Positions 1 through 6,854 of a stretch of 24,437 nt of DNA are shown one piece after another. Under the pieces are notes generated by a model. It was given only the letters and a program-made list of their open reading frames with translations. It ran no database searches and was not told the origin of the DNA. A program made the position numbers and the translations under genes. Position 1 is the first letter of the stretch, and each line of letters opens with the position of its first letter. The stretch comes from an uncultured Streptococcus sp. (GTDB lineage Bacteria > Bacillota > Bacilli > Lactobacillales > Streptococcaceae). The stretch covers positions 1 through 24,437 of the forward strand of contig CAKPXD010000008.1 of assembly GCA_934201655.1 (NCBI GenBank), in the 5' to 3' direction.

Positions 1-138
1 GAAAAAGCACAAGCATTGGCTGTTAAACTCTACGAACAAGCTGCAGCAGCGCAACAAGCTCAAGCAGGAGCAGAAGGTGCACAAGCAACAGGAAACGCAG
101 GCGATGACGTCGTAGACGGAGAGTTTACTGAAAAATAA
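1..138 (+). CDS. dnaK: Chaperone protein DnaK (Hsp70), C-terminal end only
   Basis: Only the last 45 codons are in the window; the gene begins upstream. The frame reads through an Ala/Gln-rich stretch (repeated [17 protein letters not shown] residues) and ends in the acidic tail [11 protein letters not shown] before TAA. That matches the flexible lid and tail of Hsp70 from streptococci. DnaK is the ATP-dependent cytoplasmic chaperone that works with DnaJ (encoded at 728) and GrpE. The placement just before dnaJ supports the call. The Ala/Gln-rich tail alone is low-complexity, so identity rests on the tail motif plus the neighbour. The ATPase and substrate-binding domains cannot be checked here. 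Confidence 0.93.
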   Translation, partial: EKAQALAVKLYEQAAAAQQAQAGAEGAQATGNAGDDVVDGEFTEK

Positions 139-146
139 GATGCAAA

Positions 147-250
147 GCCCGTTAAAACCTCACAGTGAAAATAGGAAATCTGACGCAGAAACTTTAGTTT
201 CTAGAAAGATTTGTCTTTTTCACGAAGAGGTTAGGGCGTGCTCGATTCGG
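147..250 (+). repeat. Structured repeat element, copy A
   Basis: A ~100-nt element with nested self-complementary arms. GCCC (147-150) pairs with GGGC (234-237), AACCTC (156-161) with GAGGTT (227-232), the GTGAAAA side (from 165) with the TTTTTCAC side (to 223), and AGAAAC with GTTTCT at the tip. The 59-nt core is 165-223. A second copy lies in inverted orientation at 617-716. The two copies differ at paired positions in compensating ways, which points to a conserved fold. It directly follows dnaK and may also act as a terminator. It does not resemble the pneumococcal BOX-A sequence as I remember it. Family identity is unknown. Confidence 0.7.
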
Positions 251-270
251 TAAGATGTTGAGGTATTAAT

Positions 271-513
271 ATGAATGATAGAATTGAATTGGAACTCATC
301 TCTGATGAAACTCATGAAAATGGTACATATGATGAAAGAGTGAGGACTTATAAATGTCCTTGTGGTCAAGGAACCGTTGTCTGGTCTAAAGAACGTCCGA
401 ATGGTAGTGGTTACGGTTATGAAGCAATCTTTTCAGATGCGTTTTGCTATTGTGACAATTGTAAAGATAAATATGATGTTAGTAAATGGAAAGGCTATGC
501 GATTCCGTTATAA
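271..513 (+). CDS. Small zinc-ribbon-like hypothetical protein between dnaK and dnaJ
   Basis: An 80-residue protein with no family I can name. Five cysteines fall in two knuckles, C29-P-C31-G and C59-Y-C61-DN-C64, separated by about 27 residues, which suggests a zinc ribbon. The N-terminus is acidic; no signal peptide or membrane segment is visible. TTGAGG (258-263) gives a modest ribosome site 7 nt before the ATG. It is followed by a good terminator at 533-560. I recall that pneumococcal genomes carry a similar small hypothetical gene in the same dnaK-dnaJ gap, which argues that it is a real gene. It lies between two inverted copies of a structured repeat, so it could also be a passenger of a small mobile cassette. 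A zinc-binding role is inference only. Confidence 0.7.
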   Translation: MNDRIELELISDETHENGTYDERVRTYKCPCGQGTVVWSKERPNGSGYGYEAIFSDAFCYCDNCKDKYDVSKWKGYAIPL

Positions 514-532
514 ATCATAAAGTATAGAAATC

Positions 533-560
533 CAGAGGTTGCAACCCAGCCTCTGTTTTT
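533..560 (+). terminator. Rho-independent terminator after the zinc-ribbon ORF
   Basis: A 9-bp stem, CAGAGGTTG (533-541) with CAGCCTCTG (547-555) including one G-T wobble, closes a 5-nt loop. It is followed directly by five T (556-560). It separates the small ORF from dnaJ. Confidence 0.85.
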
Positions 561-616
561 CGGTAAAAAGATAAAACCTGATTTGCTTGGATTTTGTCTT
601 ATCAATATAAAAGAAA

Positions 617-716
617 GGAATTGAACCCGACCTAAATTCTCGGAAAAAAGATAAATCTGTCTAGGAGCATCGCTCCTGCATCAGATTTCCTATTTTTCAG
701 TCGAATTTTACGGTCT
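617..716 (-). repeat. Structured repeat element, copy B (inverted)
   Basis: Read on the minus strand, this copy aligns with copy A (147-250) over about 100 nt with few gaps; both share the block TAGGAAATCTGA. Arms are GACC (629-632) with GGTC (712-715), TAAATTC (633-639) with GAATTTTA (703-710), AAATCTG (653-659) with CAGATTT (682-688), and AGGAGC (663-668) with GCTCCT (672-677). On the plus strand the hairpin is followed by CTATTTTTC, so it could terminate transcription or shape the dnaJ 5' leader, which it directly precedes. Confidence 0.7.
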
Positions 717-727
717 TGGTATCTTAA

Positions 728-1864
728 ATGAACAATACTGAATTTTATGACCGTTTGGGCGTTTCAAAGAATGCATCTCAAGATGAAATCAAGAAAGCCT
801 ATCGGAAATTATCTAAAAAATATCACCCAGATATCAACAAAGAACCTGGTGCTGAGGAAAAGTACAAGGAAGTTCAAGAAGCTTATGAGACTTTAAGTGA
901 CGAACAAAAGCGGGCAGCTTATGACCAATACGGTGCGGCTGGATCCAACGGTGGCTTTGGTGGTGCAGGCGGTTTCGGTGGCTTCGATGGTGCAGGCGGT
1001 TTTGGTGGATTTGAAGATATCTTCTCAAGTTTTTTCGGCGGAGGCGGTTCTTCTCGCAATCCAAACGCTCCTCGTCAAGGTGATGACCTCCAGTATCGCG
1101 TCAATTTGACTTTTGAAGAAGCCATCTTTGGTACTGAAAAAGAAGTCAAATACAATCGTGAATCAAGCTGTCGTACTTGTAACGGATCAGGTGCTAAGCC
1201 TGGAACAAGTCCAGTTACTTGTGGACGCTGTCACGGTTCTGGTGTTATCAACGTCGATACTCAAACACCGCTTGGTATGATGCGTCGCCAAGTAACCTGT
1301 GATGTCTGTCATGGTCGCGGAAAAGAAATCAAAGATCCATGTACAACTTGTCATGGAACAGGTCATGAAAAACAAGCCCACAGTGTCCATGTGAAAATTC
1401 CAGCAGGTGTCGAAACTGGTCAACAAATTCGTCTAGCTGGTCAAGGGGAGGCAGGCTTTAACGGTGGTCCTTATGGAGACTTGTATGTAGTAGTTTCTGT
1501 AGAAGCAAGCGATAAATTTGAGCGTGAAGGAACAACTATTTTCTACAAGTTAAACCTCAATATCGTCCAAGCAACTCTTGGTGATACTGTCGATATCCCA
1601 ACCGTTCACGGTGATGTTGAATTGGTGATTCCAGAGGGAACTCAAACCGGTAAACGATTCCGTTTGCGTGGTAAGGGAGCACCGAGCCTTCGTGGTGGTG
1701 CTGTTGGTGACCAATACGTCACTGTTAATGTCGTTACGCCTACAGGATTGAACGATCGCCAAAAAGCAGCCTTGAAAGAATTCGCAGCTGCAGGTGACCT
1801 GAAAGTCAATCCAAAGAAAAAAGGCTTCTTTGACCATATAAAAGATGCCTTTGAGGGTGAATAA
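728..1864 (+). CDS. dnaJ: Chaperone protein DnaJ (Hsp40)
   Basis: Cytoplasmic co-chaperone that delivers unfolded clients to DnaK and stimulates its ATPase. All canonical parts are visible in 378 residues: a J domain with HPD at 33-35, a Gly/Phe-rich linker with repeated GGFGGF units (about 70-107), and four CxxCxGxG zinc motifs starting at Cys148, Cys165, Cys191 and Cys205. The C-terminal substrate-binding domain follows, including the typical [14 protein letters not shown] segment. The length is normal for type I DnaJ. The ATG lacks a recognisable Shine-Dalgarno sequence, and the structured element at 617-716 lies just upstream, so initiation may depend on leader folding. It is separated from the dnaK end by the small ORF and its terminator, so dnaJ may not be cotranscribed with dnaK. 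Confidence 0.98.
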   Translation: MNNTEFYDRLGVSKNASQDEIKKAYRKLSKKYHPDINKEPGAEEKYKEVQEAYETLSDEQKRAAYDQYGAAGSNGGFGGAGGFGGFDGAGGFGGFEDIFSSFFGGGGSSRNPNAPRQGDDLQYRVNLTFEEAIFGTEKEVKYNRESSCRTCNGSGAKPGTSPVTCGRCHGSGVINVDTQTPLGMMRRQVTCDVCHGRGKEIKDPCTTCHGTGHEKQAHSVHVKIPAGVETGQQIRLAGQGEAGFNGGPYGDLYVVVSVEASDKFEREGTTIFYKLNLNIVQATLGDTVDIPTVHGDVELVIPEGTQTGKRFRLRGKGAPSLRGGAVGDQYVTVNVVTPTGLNDRQKAALKEFAAAGDLKVNPKKKGFFDHIKDAFEGE

Positions 1865-1865
1865 A

Positions 1866-1890
1866 ACAAAAGAGCCATAAGGCTCTTTTT
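1866..1890. terminator. Bidirectional terminator between dnaJ and the convergent gene
   Basis: AAAGAGCC (1869-1876) pairs with GGCTCTTT (1881-1888) around an ATAA loop. A five-T run lies on the plus side and an A-tract on the other, so it can serve dnaJ and possibly the minus-strand gene ending at 1933. Confidence 0.85.
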
Positions 1891-1932
1891 GTTTGTAGTT
1901 AGTATCGGAGAAAAGATTCTCTAACTGATCTG

Positions 1933-2574
1933 CTATTGATATTTTTGAATGAGCAAGCCGGCTTTATCCATTTCCTGGATGAGTTGCTTGAGTTCCGCTT
2001 CTTTTCCGGGTTTCACAGTTACAGTATCAATGTGCTTAATCGCCGAATTATCCTGGATATCTACCAAGGTCAAAGCCTTTTCGTAGAATGCGATTCCCTT
2101 TTTCATGCTTTCCGAATCATTCAAAGTTAGAATTGTGTAAGAAGAATGTGATTTCTTTCCGTTTTCTCGGAAATACTTCTCGCCTTCCTCCTCTAAAAAT
2201 TGTATTAAACCATGATTAAACAAGTTATCCCCTACTTTATAGTAAGAAATATCTCCTGTCTGTAGGACATAGACTTTGAGTCGATTTTTAGTGAGGTTTG
2301 GACTTTCTTTAAGGACAGGGTGGCTATTGATGACCTCATCTGAGAAAGTCACATAAAAATCCAAGCCTCCACCCTCGAATTCATAGTGTCCATCTGATTC
2401 TACTTTTTTAGGAGGCATGTCAAGAGAGATAAAGATTTGTTTTAAAGCTTCATTCCCTTCTCGGATGTCACTCGGTGAAGCCTTGAAAAGATTGGCCACA
2501 AGTAGAAATGCTAGGGTTACAAAAAGGCAGAGGCCACCAGAAATAATCAAGATGACTTTTAAAAACTGTTTCAT
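1933..2574 (-). CDS. Membrane-anchored hypothetical protein, extracellular
   Basis: A 213-residue protein that I do not recognise. It starts with MKQF and a hydrophobic segment at about residues 5-29, consistent with an uncleaved signal anchor; there is no lipobox cysteine. The remainder is a mixed, mostly charged soluble region that would be extracellular. The start is supported by GGGAGGG about 7 nt upstream on the minus strand. It follows the coiled-coil gene at 2658-2945 in the same direction with an 83-nt gap, so it may be the last gene of that operon. I do not recall it between dnaJ and the HIT gene in pneumococcus, so it may be accessory. No function is proposed. Confidence 0.75.
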   Translation of the reverse strand: MKQFLKVILIISGGLCLFVTLAFLLVANLFKASPSDIREGNEALKQIFISLDMPPKKVESDGHYEFEGGGLDFYVTFSDEVINSHPVLKESPNLTKNRLKVYVLQTGDISYYKVGDNLFNHGLIQFLEEEGEKYFRENGKKSHSSYTILTLNDSESMKKGIAFYEKALTLVDIQDNSAIKHIDTVTVKPGKEAELKQLIQEMDKAGLLIQKYQ

Positions 2575-2657
2575 GTTTAGTCCCTCCCTTTTCTGTTAGG
2601 AGCTGGTAATCCAAGATGGATTTAAGGGGATATAAGGAAAGTTGGATGCTTTCTTTT

Positions 2658-2945
2658 TTAGTTTTCTTCAGTTTCTCGTAGTTCTTTTATCACAGCAAGT
2701 CTTGCTTGGAGGTCTTTCTCTAAGACTTTAAATTTGTAAGTGAGGTCTTCTTGATACTCTTTGATGACTTCTTTTTGTTGATTAATAATTTGTAAGCTAT
2801 TTTGGATAACATCTAAATCGCCTTTGATTCCTTCAACGCGATCAGTTGTATCTAAGACTTCTTCAGTGATAACTTCACGATTTTTAACGAGGAGGTAAGA
2901 TCCGACTGCTGATCCAGCAAAAAGTAGTAAATTTGATAGTTTCAT
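2658..2945 (-). CDS. Small membrane-anchored coiled-coil protein
   Basis: A 95-residue protein with a short N-terminal hydrophobic segment (about residues 4-20, LLLFAGSAVGSYLLV). A long charged helix rich in Glu, Lys, Gln and Leu follows and probably forms a coiled coil. The architecture resembles YtxH-like small stress-associated proteins, but I cannot assign the family with certainty. AAGGAG lies 6 nt upstream of the ATG on the minus strand and overlaps the stop codon of the HIT gene, so translation is probably coupled to it. A similar gene sits next to the HIT gene in pneumococcus as I recall. Function unknown. Confidence 0.8.
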   Translation of the reverse strand: MKLSNLLLFAGSAVGSYLLVKNREVITEEVLDTTDRVEGIKGDLDVIQNSLQIINQQKEVIKEYQEDLTYKFKVLEKDLQARLAVIKELRETEEN

Positions 2946-2954
2946 AGGAACTCC

Positions 2955-3365
2955 TTAAGCGTTTTTGATTGTTTCAGCGACTTGGGCAAGTTTGTCAAAG
3001 TCAGGTTCATGGGCAACAAAGTCAATTTTTAGGTCATCCTCGGCACCATAACGAGGAACGAGATGGACATGGGTATGGAAAACGGTTTGTCCAGCTATCT
3101 CTTCGCAGTTGGCGATGATATTCATACCCTTGGCTTTAGCAGCAGTCATGACTTTTTGTGCTACCAATGGAACCTTAGCAAAGAGTTGGCTAGCGCTCGT
3201 GGCATCCATTTCTAAAAGGTTGCGATAGTGTTCTTTAGGTACGACCAAGGTATGACCAGGTGTTACTTGAGAAATATCAAGAAAGGCAAGGATTTGCTCA
3301 TCCTCATAAACCTTTGCTGCAGGGATTTCTCCTGCGATAATCTTACAAAAAATACAATCTGACAT
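2955..3365 (-). CDS. HIT family hydrolase (Hint-type nucleotide-binding protein)
   Basis: A 136-residue histidine-triad protein, probably hydrolysing nucleoside phosphoramidates or similar adenylated nucleotides in the cytoplasm. The N-terminal CIFCKIIAGEIP signature is typical. The triad is visible as HTHVHLVPR (H-x-H-x-H) near residues 97-101. An N-terminal Cys pair (C4, C7) is typical of zinc-bearing Hint proteins. The ATG at 3365 is chosen because GAGGTGG lies 5 nt upstream; an in-frame GTG at 3374 would put the ribosome site inside the gene. It heads a minus-strand operon with the coiled-coil gene and is divergent from the EcsA gene, with which it shares an overlapping promoter region. 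Confidence 0.92.
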   Translation of the reverse strand: MSDCIFCKIIAGEIPAAKVYEDEQILAFLDISQVTPGHTLVVPKEHYRNLLEMDATSASQLFAKVPLVAQKVMTAAKAKGMNIIANCEEIAGQTVFHTHVHLVPRYGAEDDLKIDFVAHEPDFDKLAQVAETIKNA

Positions 3366-3392
3366 AAAAACCACCTCTAGTGTATTGAATTT

Positions 3393-3418
3393 TGATATAA
3401 TATATCTACATTATACCA
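3393..3418. promoter_or_regulatory. Overlapping divergent extended -10 promoters (HIT gene and ecsA)
   Basis: The plus strand carries TGATATAAT (3393-3401), an extended -10, for the ABC transporter. The minus strand carries TGGTATAAT (3418-3410), another extended -10, for the HIT gene. The two -10 hexamers are 8 nt apart and face each other, so each start site lies in or beside the other promoter's melting region. A weak TTGAAT at 3385-3390 could alternatively act as a -35 with TACATT at 3407-3412. Confidence 0.6.
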
Positions 3419-3432
3419 GATTCGGAGAAAAT

Positions 3433-4164
3433 ATGTTAGAAATTAAAAATCTGACAGGAGGCTATGTTCATGTCCCTGTCTTGAAAGATGTGTCCTTTAC
3501 AGTTGAGAGCGGACAGTTGGTAGGTTTGATAGGTTTGAATGGTGCGGGGAAATCTACGACTATCAATGAGATTATTGGTCTTTTGACGCCATATAGTGGG
3601 GAGATTAAGATTGACGGATTGACTCTAGGAGAGGATGCTACGAGCTATCGCAAGAAAATTGGTTATATCCCTGAAACTCCTAGCTTGTATGAAGAATTGA
3701 CTCTCAGAGAGCATATTGAGACAGTTGCTATGGCCTATGGCATCGAGCAAAATCTAGCTTTTGAACGTGTAGAGCCGCTTTTAAAAATGTTCCGTTTGGA
3801 TCAAAAATTGGATTGGTTTCCAGTTCATTTTTCCAAAGGGATGAAGCAAAAGGTTATGATTATCTGTGCCTTTGTCGTGGATCCTAGTCTCTTTATCGTA
3901 GACGAACCTTTCCTTGGTCTTGACCCTTTGGCGATTTCAGATTTGATTCAACTTCTAGAAGCGGAAAAGAAAAAAGGAAAGTCTATCCTTATGAGTACCC
4001 ACGTTCTTGATTCTGCTGAAAAGATGTGTGACTCTTTTGTCATTCTTCACAAAGGTCAAGTAAGAGCCAAAGGAAATCTCCAACAACTCCGAGAAGCCTT
4101 TGATATGCCAGAAGCAAGCCTCAATGATATCTATTTGGCTCTGACCAAAGAGGAGGAGCTATGA
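3433..4164 (+). CDS. ecsA: ABC transporter ATP-binding protein, EcsA type
   Basis: Cytoplasmic ATPase subunit of an ABC-2-type transporter. Starting at the ATG 3433 (GGAG at 3424-3427), it has 243 residues. Visible motifs are Walker A GLNGAGKST (34-42), an ABC signature in the FSKGMKQ form (133-139), Walker B LFIVDEP with Asp157/Glu158, and the H-loop STHVLD. The SKGMKQK-type signature and the following EcsB-like gene fit EcsA, which in Bacillus subtilis affects secretion, competence and regulated proteolysis. An in-frame ATG at 3385 exists but would lie upstream of the predicted transcription start. It overlaps the membrane-subunit gene by ATGA, so the two are translationally coupled. Substrate unknown. 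Confidence 0.9.
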   Translation: MLEIKNLTGGYVHVPVLKDVSFTVESGQLVGLIGLNGAGKSTTINEIIGLLTPYSGEIKIDGLTLGEDATSYRKKIGYIPETPSLYEELTLREHIETVAMAYGIEQNLAFERVEPLLKMFRLDQKLDWFPVHFSKGMKQKVMIICAFVVDPSLFIVDEPFLGLDPLAISDLIQLLEAEKKKGKSILMSTHVLDSAEKMCDSFVILHKGQVRAKGNLQQLREAFDMPEASLNDIYLALTKEEEL

Positions 4165-5210
4165 AGGACTTGTTTTTAAAACGAAAGCAGGAATTCCGCA
4201 AGGAATGCTTGGGCTATCTCCGTTATGTGCTCAATGATCATTTTGTCTTATTTTTGTTGGTGTTGTTAGGATTTTTGGCCTACCAGTACAACCAGTTGCT
4301 CCAACACTTTCCTGAGAATCATTTCCCAATCCTAATTTTGATTGGGATGATATCTATTTTACTTTTGCTTTGGGGTGGTATTGCGACCTATCTAGAAGTG
4401 CCTGACAAACTATTTCTTTTAGTTGCTGAAGAAGAAGTGAGAGAACACATCCAGAAGCAAAGTCTGATTTCTTTCATCTTTTGGGTCAGTATACAGACTC
4501 TCTTTTTGCTCCTGTTTGCGCCGTTATTCTTAGCCATGGGTCTTGGTTTGCCGATTTTTGGAGTCTATCTCCTTGTCTTGGGGATAGTAAAATACGTGAT
4601 TTTTCGCCAAAAGTCTAGCAACTTTTTCCTTGGAAATAGACTTGACTGGGATTATGTCATTGCACAAGAAAGTAAACGTAAGCAGTTCTTGCTTCGATTC
4701 TTTGCCCTCTTTACACAGGTCAAGGGGATTTCAAATAGTGTTAAGCGCCGAGCTTATCTGGACTTTATTCTCAAGGGAGTTCAGAAAGTACCAGGAAAAA
4801 TCTGGCAGAATCTTTATCTCCGCTCCTACCTGAGAAATGGAGATTTATTCGCCCTTAGTCTGCGACTCATAATCTTATCTTTGACCGCCCTCATCTTCAT
4901 TGAGCAATCTTGGATTGCAGTCGCAATTGTAATTTTATTCAATTATCTTTTGTTATTCCAGCTTCTAGCCCTCTATCATGCCTTTGACTATCAATATTTG
5001 ACGCAATTATTCCCAGTAGGTAAGGGGCAAAAAGAGAAAGGCTTGAAGAAAATTTTGAGAGCGATTGGGGTCTTTGTATTAATCTTGGAAAGTCTCATAG
5101 GATTGCTTGTTTTTAAGGACAAAATTCTTGTTCTAGCACTTGTGGGAGCAAGTCTTGTCTTGCAATTTCTTTATTTGCCATATCAACTGAGAAGATTGGT
5201 TGACGAATAG
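4161..5210 (+). CDS. ecsB: ABC transporter permease, EcsB family
   Basis: A 349-residue integral membrane protein with hydrophobic segments at about residues 29-46, 54-75, 105-140 (two), 230-265 (two) and 300-340 (two), typical of an EcsB/ABC-2 permease. It overlaps the ATPase gene by four bases (ATGA), so the two form one transporter. B. subtilis EcsB is somewhat longer (about 400 residues as I recall). The third gene of the Bacillus operon, ecsC, is not adjacent, but an EcsC-like protein is encoded at 13969-14748. In pneumococcus, as I remember it, this gene borders the blp bacteriocin locus; here ccrZ follows after only 47 bp. Confidence 0.88.
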   Translation: MKDLFLKRKQEFRKECLGYLRYVLNDHFVLFLLVLLGFLAYQYNQLLQHFPENHFPILILIGMISILLLLWGGIATYLEVPDKLFLLVAEEEVREHIQKQSLISFIFWVSIQTLFLLLFAPLFLAMGLGLPIFGVYLLVLGIVKYVIFRQKSSNFFLGNRLDWDYVIAQESKRKQFLLRFFALFTQVKGISNSVKRRAYLDFILKGVQKVPGKIWQNLYLRSYLRNGDLFALSLRLIILSLTALIFIEQSWIAVAIVILFNYLLLFQLLALYHAFDYQYLTQLFPVGKGQKEKGLKKILRAIGVFVLILESLIGLLVFKDKILVLALVGASLVLQFLYLPYQLRRLVDE

Positions 5211-5257
5211 CATAAAAATTAGTAGAATAATAAGGAAACTTTATTCGGAGGAAAGAA

Positions 5258-6052
5258 ATGGACTTGGGTGATATTGAGCTAACGCTAACCCCGATATCTG
5301 GGAAGAGCGGAAAAGCTTATATGGGAAGTTATCCTGATGGAAAACGCGTTTTTATAAAAATGAATACTTCTCCAATCCTGCCTGGTTTAGCTAGAGAGCA
5401 AATTGCACCACAATTGCTCTGGAGCCGTCGTTTACCAGACGGCCGTGATATGTCCGCTCAGGAATGGTTGACAGGAAAAATTTTGACGCCAAGTGATATG
5501 AACCGTAAACAAATTATCGATATTTTGACACGTTTACACTGTTCACGTCCCTTAATGACCCAGTTGACAAGATTGGGATATGCAATGGAAACACCTTCGG
5601 ATTTACTTCAGTCATGGGTAAACAAGGCTCCGGATGCTTTAAAAAACAACCAGTATCTACGTATGGTTTTAGGTGATTTACGTGAGAATCTTCCTGGTTT
5701 TAGGGAAGACTATGCAACCATAGTCCATGGGGATGTTCGTCATAGCAACTGGATTGAGACAGAGAGTGGCTTGATTTATTTAGTAGATTGGGATTCTGTT
5801 CGCTTGACTGATCGTATGTTTGATGTGGCCTATCTGCTCTGTCACTATATTCCAGAGTATCAGTGGCAAGAATGGCTAACTAATTATGGCTATAAGTATA
5901 ATCAAACTGTCTTGAATAAGTTATATTGGTATGCTCAACTGTCATTTTTGAGCCTCATTACCAAATACTATGAAAATCAAGATTTGGATAATGTAAATCG
6001 GGAAATCTATGCTTTGCGTAGCTTCCGAGAAAAGTATGGAAAGAAAAAATGA
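5258..6052 (+). CDS. ccrZ: Cell-cycle regulator CcrZ (YtmP-like phosphotransferase fold)
   Basis: A 264-residue cytoplasmic protein with the choline/aminoglycoside kinase fold. The Brenner motif HGDVRHSNW places His157, Asp159 and Asn164, and LVDWDS follows with Asp177. These agree with the critical residues I recall for pneumococcal CcrZ. In S. pneumoniae CcrZ is positioned at midcell with FtsZ and promotes DnaA-driven replication initiation; its substrate is thought to be a ribose-type small molecule. The start is supported by CGGAGGAAAG just upstream. It overlaps trmB by ATGA, the same ccrZ-trmB pair as in pneumococcus and ytmP-trmB in Bacillus. It is often annotated simply as an aminoglycoside phosphotransferase family protein; a resistance role is not suggested. 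Confidence 0.93.
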   Translation: MDLGDIELTLTPISGKSGKAYMGSYPDGKRVFIKMNTSPILPGLAREQIAPQLLWSRRLPDGRDMSAQEWLTGKILTPSDMNRKQIIDILTRLHCSRPLMTQLTRLGYAMETPSDLLQSWVNKAPDALKNNQYLRMVLGDLRENLPGFREDYATIVHGDVRHSNWIETESGLIYLVDWDSVRLTDRMFDVAYLLCHYIPEYQWQEWLTNYGYKYNQTVLNKLYWYAQLSFLSLITKYYENQDLDNVNREIYALRSFREKYGKKK

Positions 6053-6684
6053 GAGTTAGAAATCGTAAAGGGGCAACAGAACTGTTAGAGGCTAATCCGC
6101 AGTATGTTGTCTTAAACCCCGCAGAAGCTAAAGGAAAGTGGCGAGATTTGTTTGGCAATGACAATCCAATCCATGTAGAGGTTGGTAGCGGTAAAGGTGC
6201 TTTCGTAACAGGAATGGCCAAACAAAATCCTAGCATCAACTATATCGGGATTGATATTCAGAAGTCTGTATTAAGCTATGCTTTAGACAAGGTCTTAGAA
6301 GTTGGAGTTCCCAATATCAAACTTCTATGGGTTGATGGTTCAGAATTGACCAATTATTTTGAAGATGGTGAAATTGACCGCTTGTATTTGAATTTCTCGG
6401 ATCCATGGCCTAAAAAACGCCATGAGAAGCGTCGTTTGACTTATAAGAGCTTCTTGGATACTTTCAAACGAATCTTGCCTGAACACGGTGAAATTCATTT
6501 CAAGACAGATAACCGTGGCTTGTTTGAATATAGCTTAGTGAGCTTTTCACAATATGGCATGAAACTCAAGGGCGTTTGGTTAGATTTACATGCCAGCGAC
6601 TTTGAAGGAAATGTCATGACCGAGTATGAGCAAAAGTTTTCAAGCAAGGGTCAAGTCATTTATAGAGTTGAAGCTCAGTTTTAA
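6049..6684 (+). CDS. trmB: tRNA (guanine-N7-)-methyltransferase TrmB
   Basis: A 211-residue SAM-dependent methyltransferase that makes m7G46 in the variable loop of tRNAs. The SAM-binding loop [10 protein letters not shown] lies around residues 44-53. A family-diagnostic segment [15 protein letters not shown] follows near 120, and the C-terminal HFKTDN motif is present. The length is normal. The gene overlaps the end of ccrZ by four bases and is followed by a very strong terminator (6740-6791), closing the ccrZ-trmB unit. Cytoplasmic; no oddities seen. Confidence 0.97.
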   Translation: MRVRNRKGATELLEANPQYVVLNPAEAKGKWRDLFGNDNPIHVEVGSGKGAFVTGMAKQNPSINYIGIDIQKSVLSYALDKVLEVGVPNIKLLWVDGSELTNYFEDGEIDRLYLNFSDPWPKKRHEKRRLTYKSFLDTFKRILPEHGEIHFKTDNRGLFEYSLVSFSQYGMKLKGVWLDLHASDFEGNVMTEYEQKFSSKGQVIYRVEAQF

Positions 6685-6739
6685 TGTGAATACTTGTTAG
6701 TGAAAAACTATCGTTCACTCAAATGGAATGTAAACATGT

Positions 6740-6791
6740 AACTCAAGGATTTAGTTCTGTCTTGGACAGGACTAAATCCTTGAGTTTTTTT
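6740..6791 (+). terminator. Strong 22-bp terminator after trmB
   Basis: A near-perfect inverted repeat. The 5' arm is 6740-6761, beginning AACTCAAGGATTTAG; the 3' arm is 6765-6786; the loop is TTG; one G-T wobble. A run of T (6785-6791) follows. It isolates the accessory glycosidase gene from trmB. Confidence 0.95.
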
Positions 6792-6836
6792 AATAGATTT
6801 GGGATTTTGGTAAGTGTGTACTTGTGCCCTGATAAG

Positions 6837-6845
6837 TGGTATAAT
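6837..6845 (+). promoter_or_regulatory. Extended -10 promoter for the glycoside hydrolase gene
   Basis: TGGTATAAT (6837-6845) is a consensus extended -10 with no convincing -35. Transcription would start near 6852, only about 3 nt before the ATG at 6855. The AAGGGG at 6847-6852 would then lie mostly outside the transcript. Confidence 0.55.
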
Positions 6846-6854
6846 GAAGGGGTT

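Noticed and set aside
147..716. Classification of the inverted pair as known pneumococcal BOX or RUP elements
   Set aside because: The sequences do not resemble the BOX-A consensus as I remember it, and I cannot reproduce the RUP or SPRITE consensus well enough to claim a match.
5258..6052. Aminoglycoside resistance phosphotransferase
   Set aside because: The fold is shared, but the sequence and the trmB partner match the housekeeping cell-cycle protein CcrZ.
6723..6854. In-frame upstream ATG extending the GH3 protein by 44 residues
   Set aside because: The extension would be encoded by the trmB terminator and would lie upstream of the predicted promoter; the anchor segment begins naturally at 6855.
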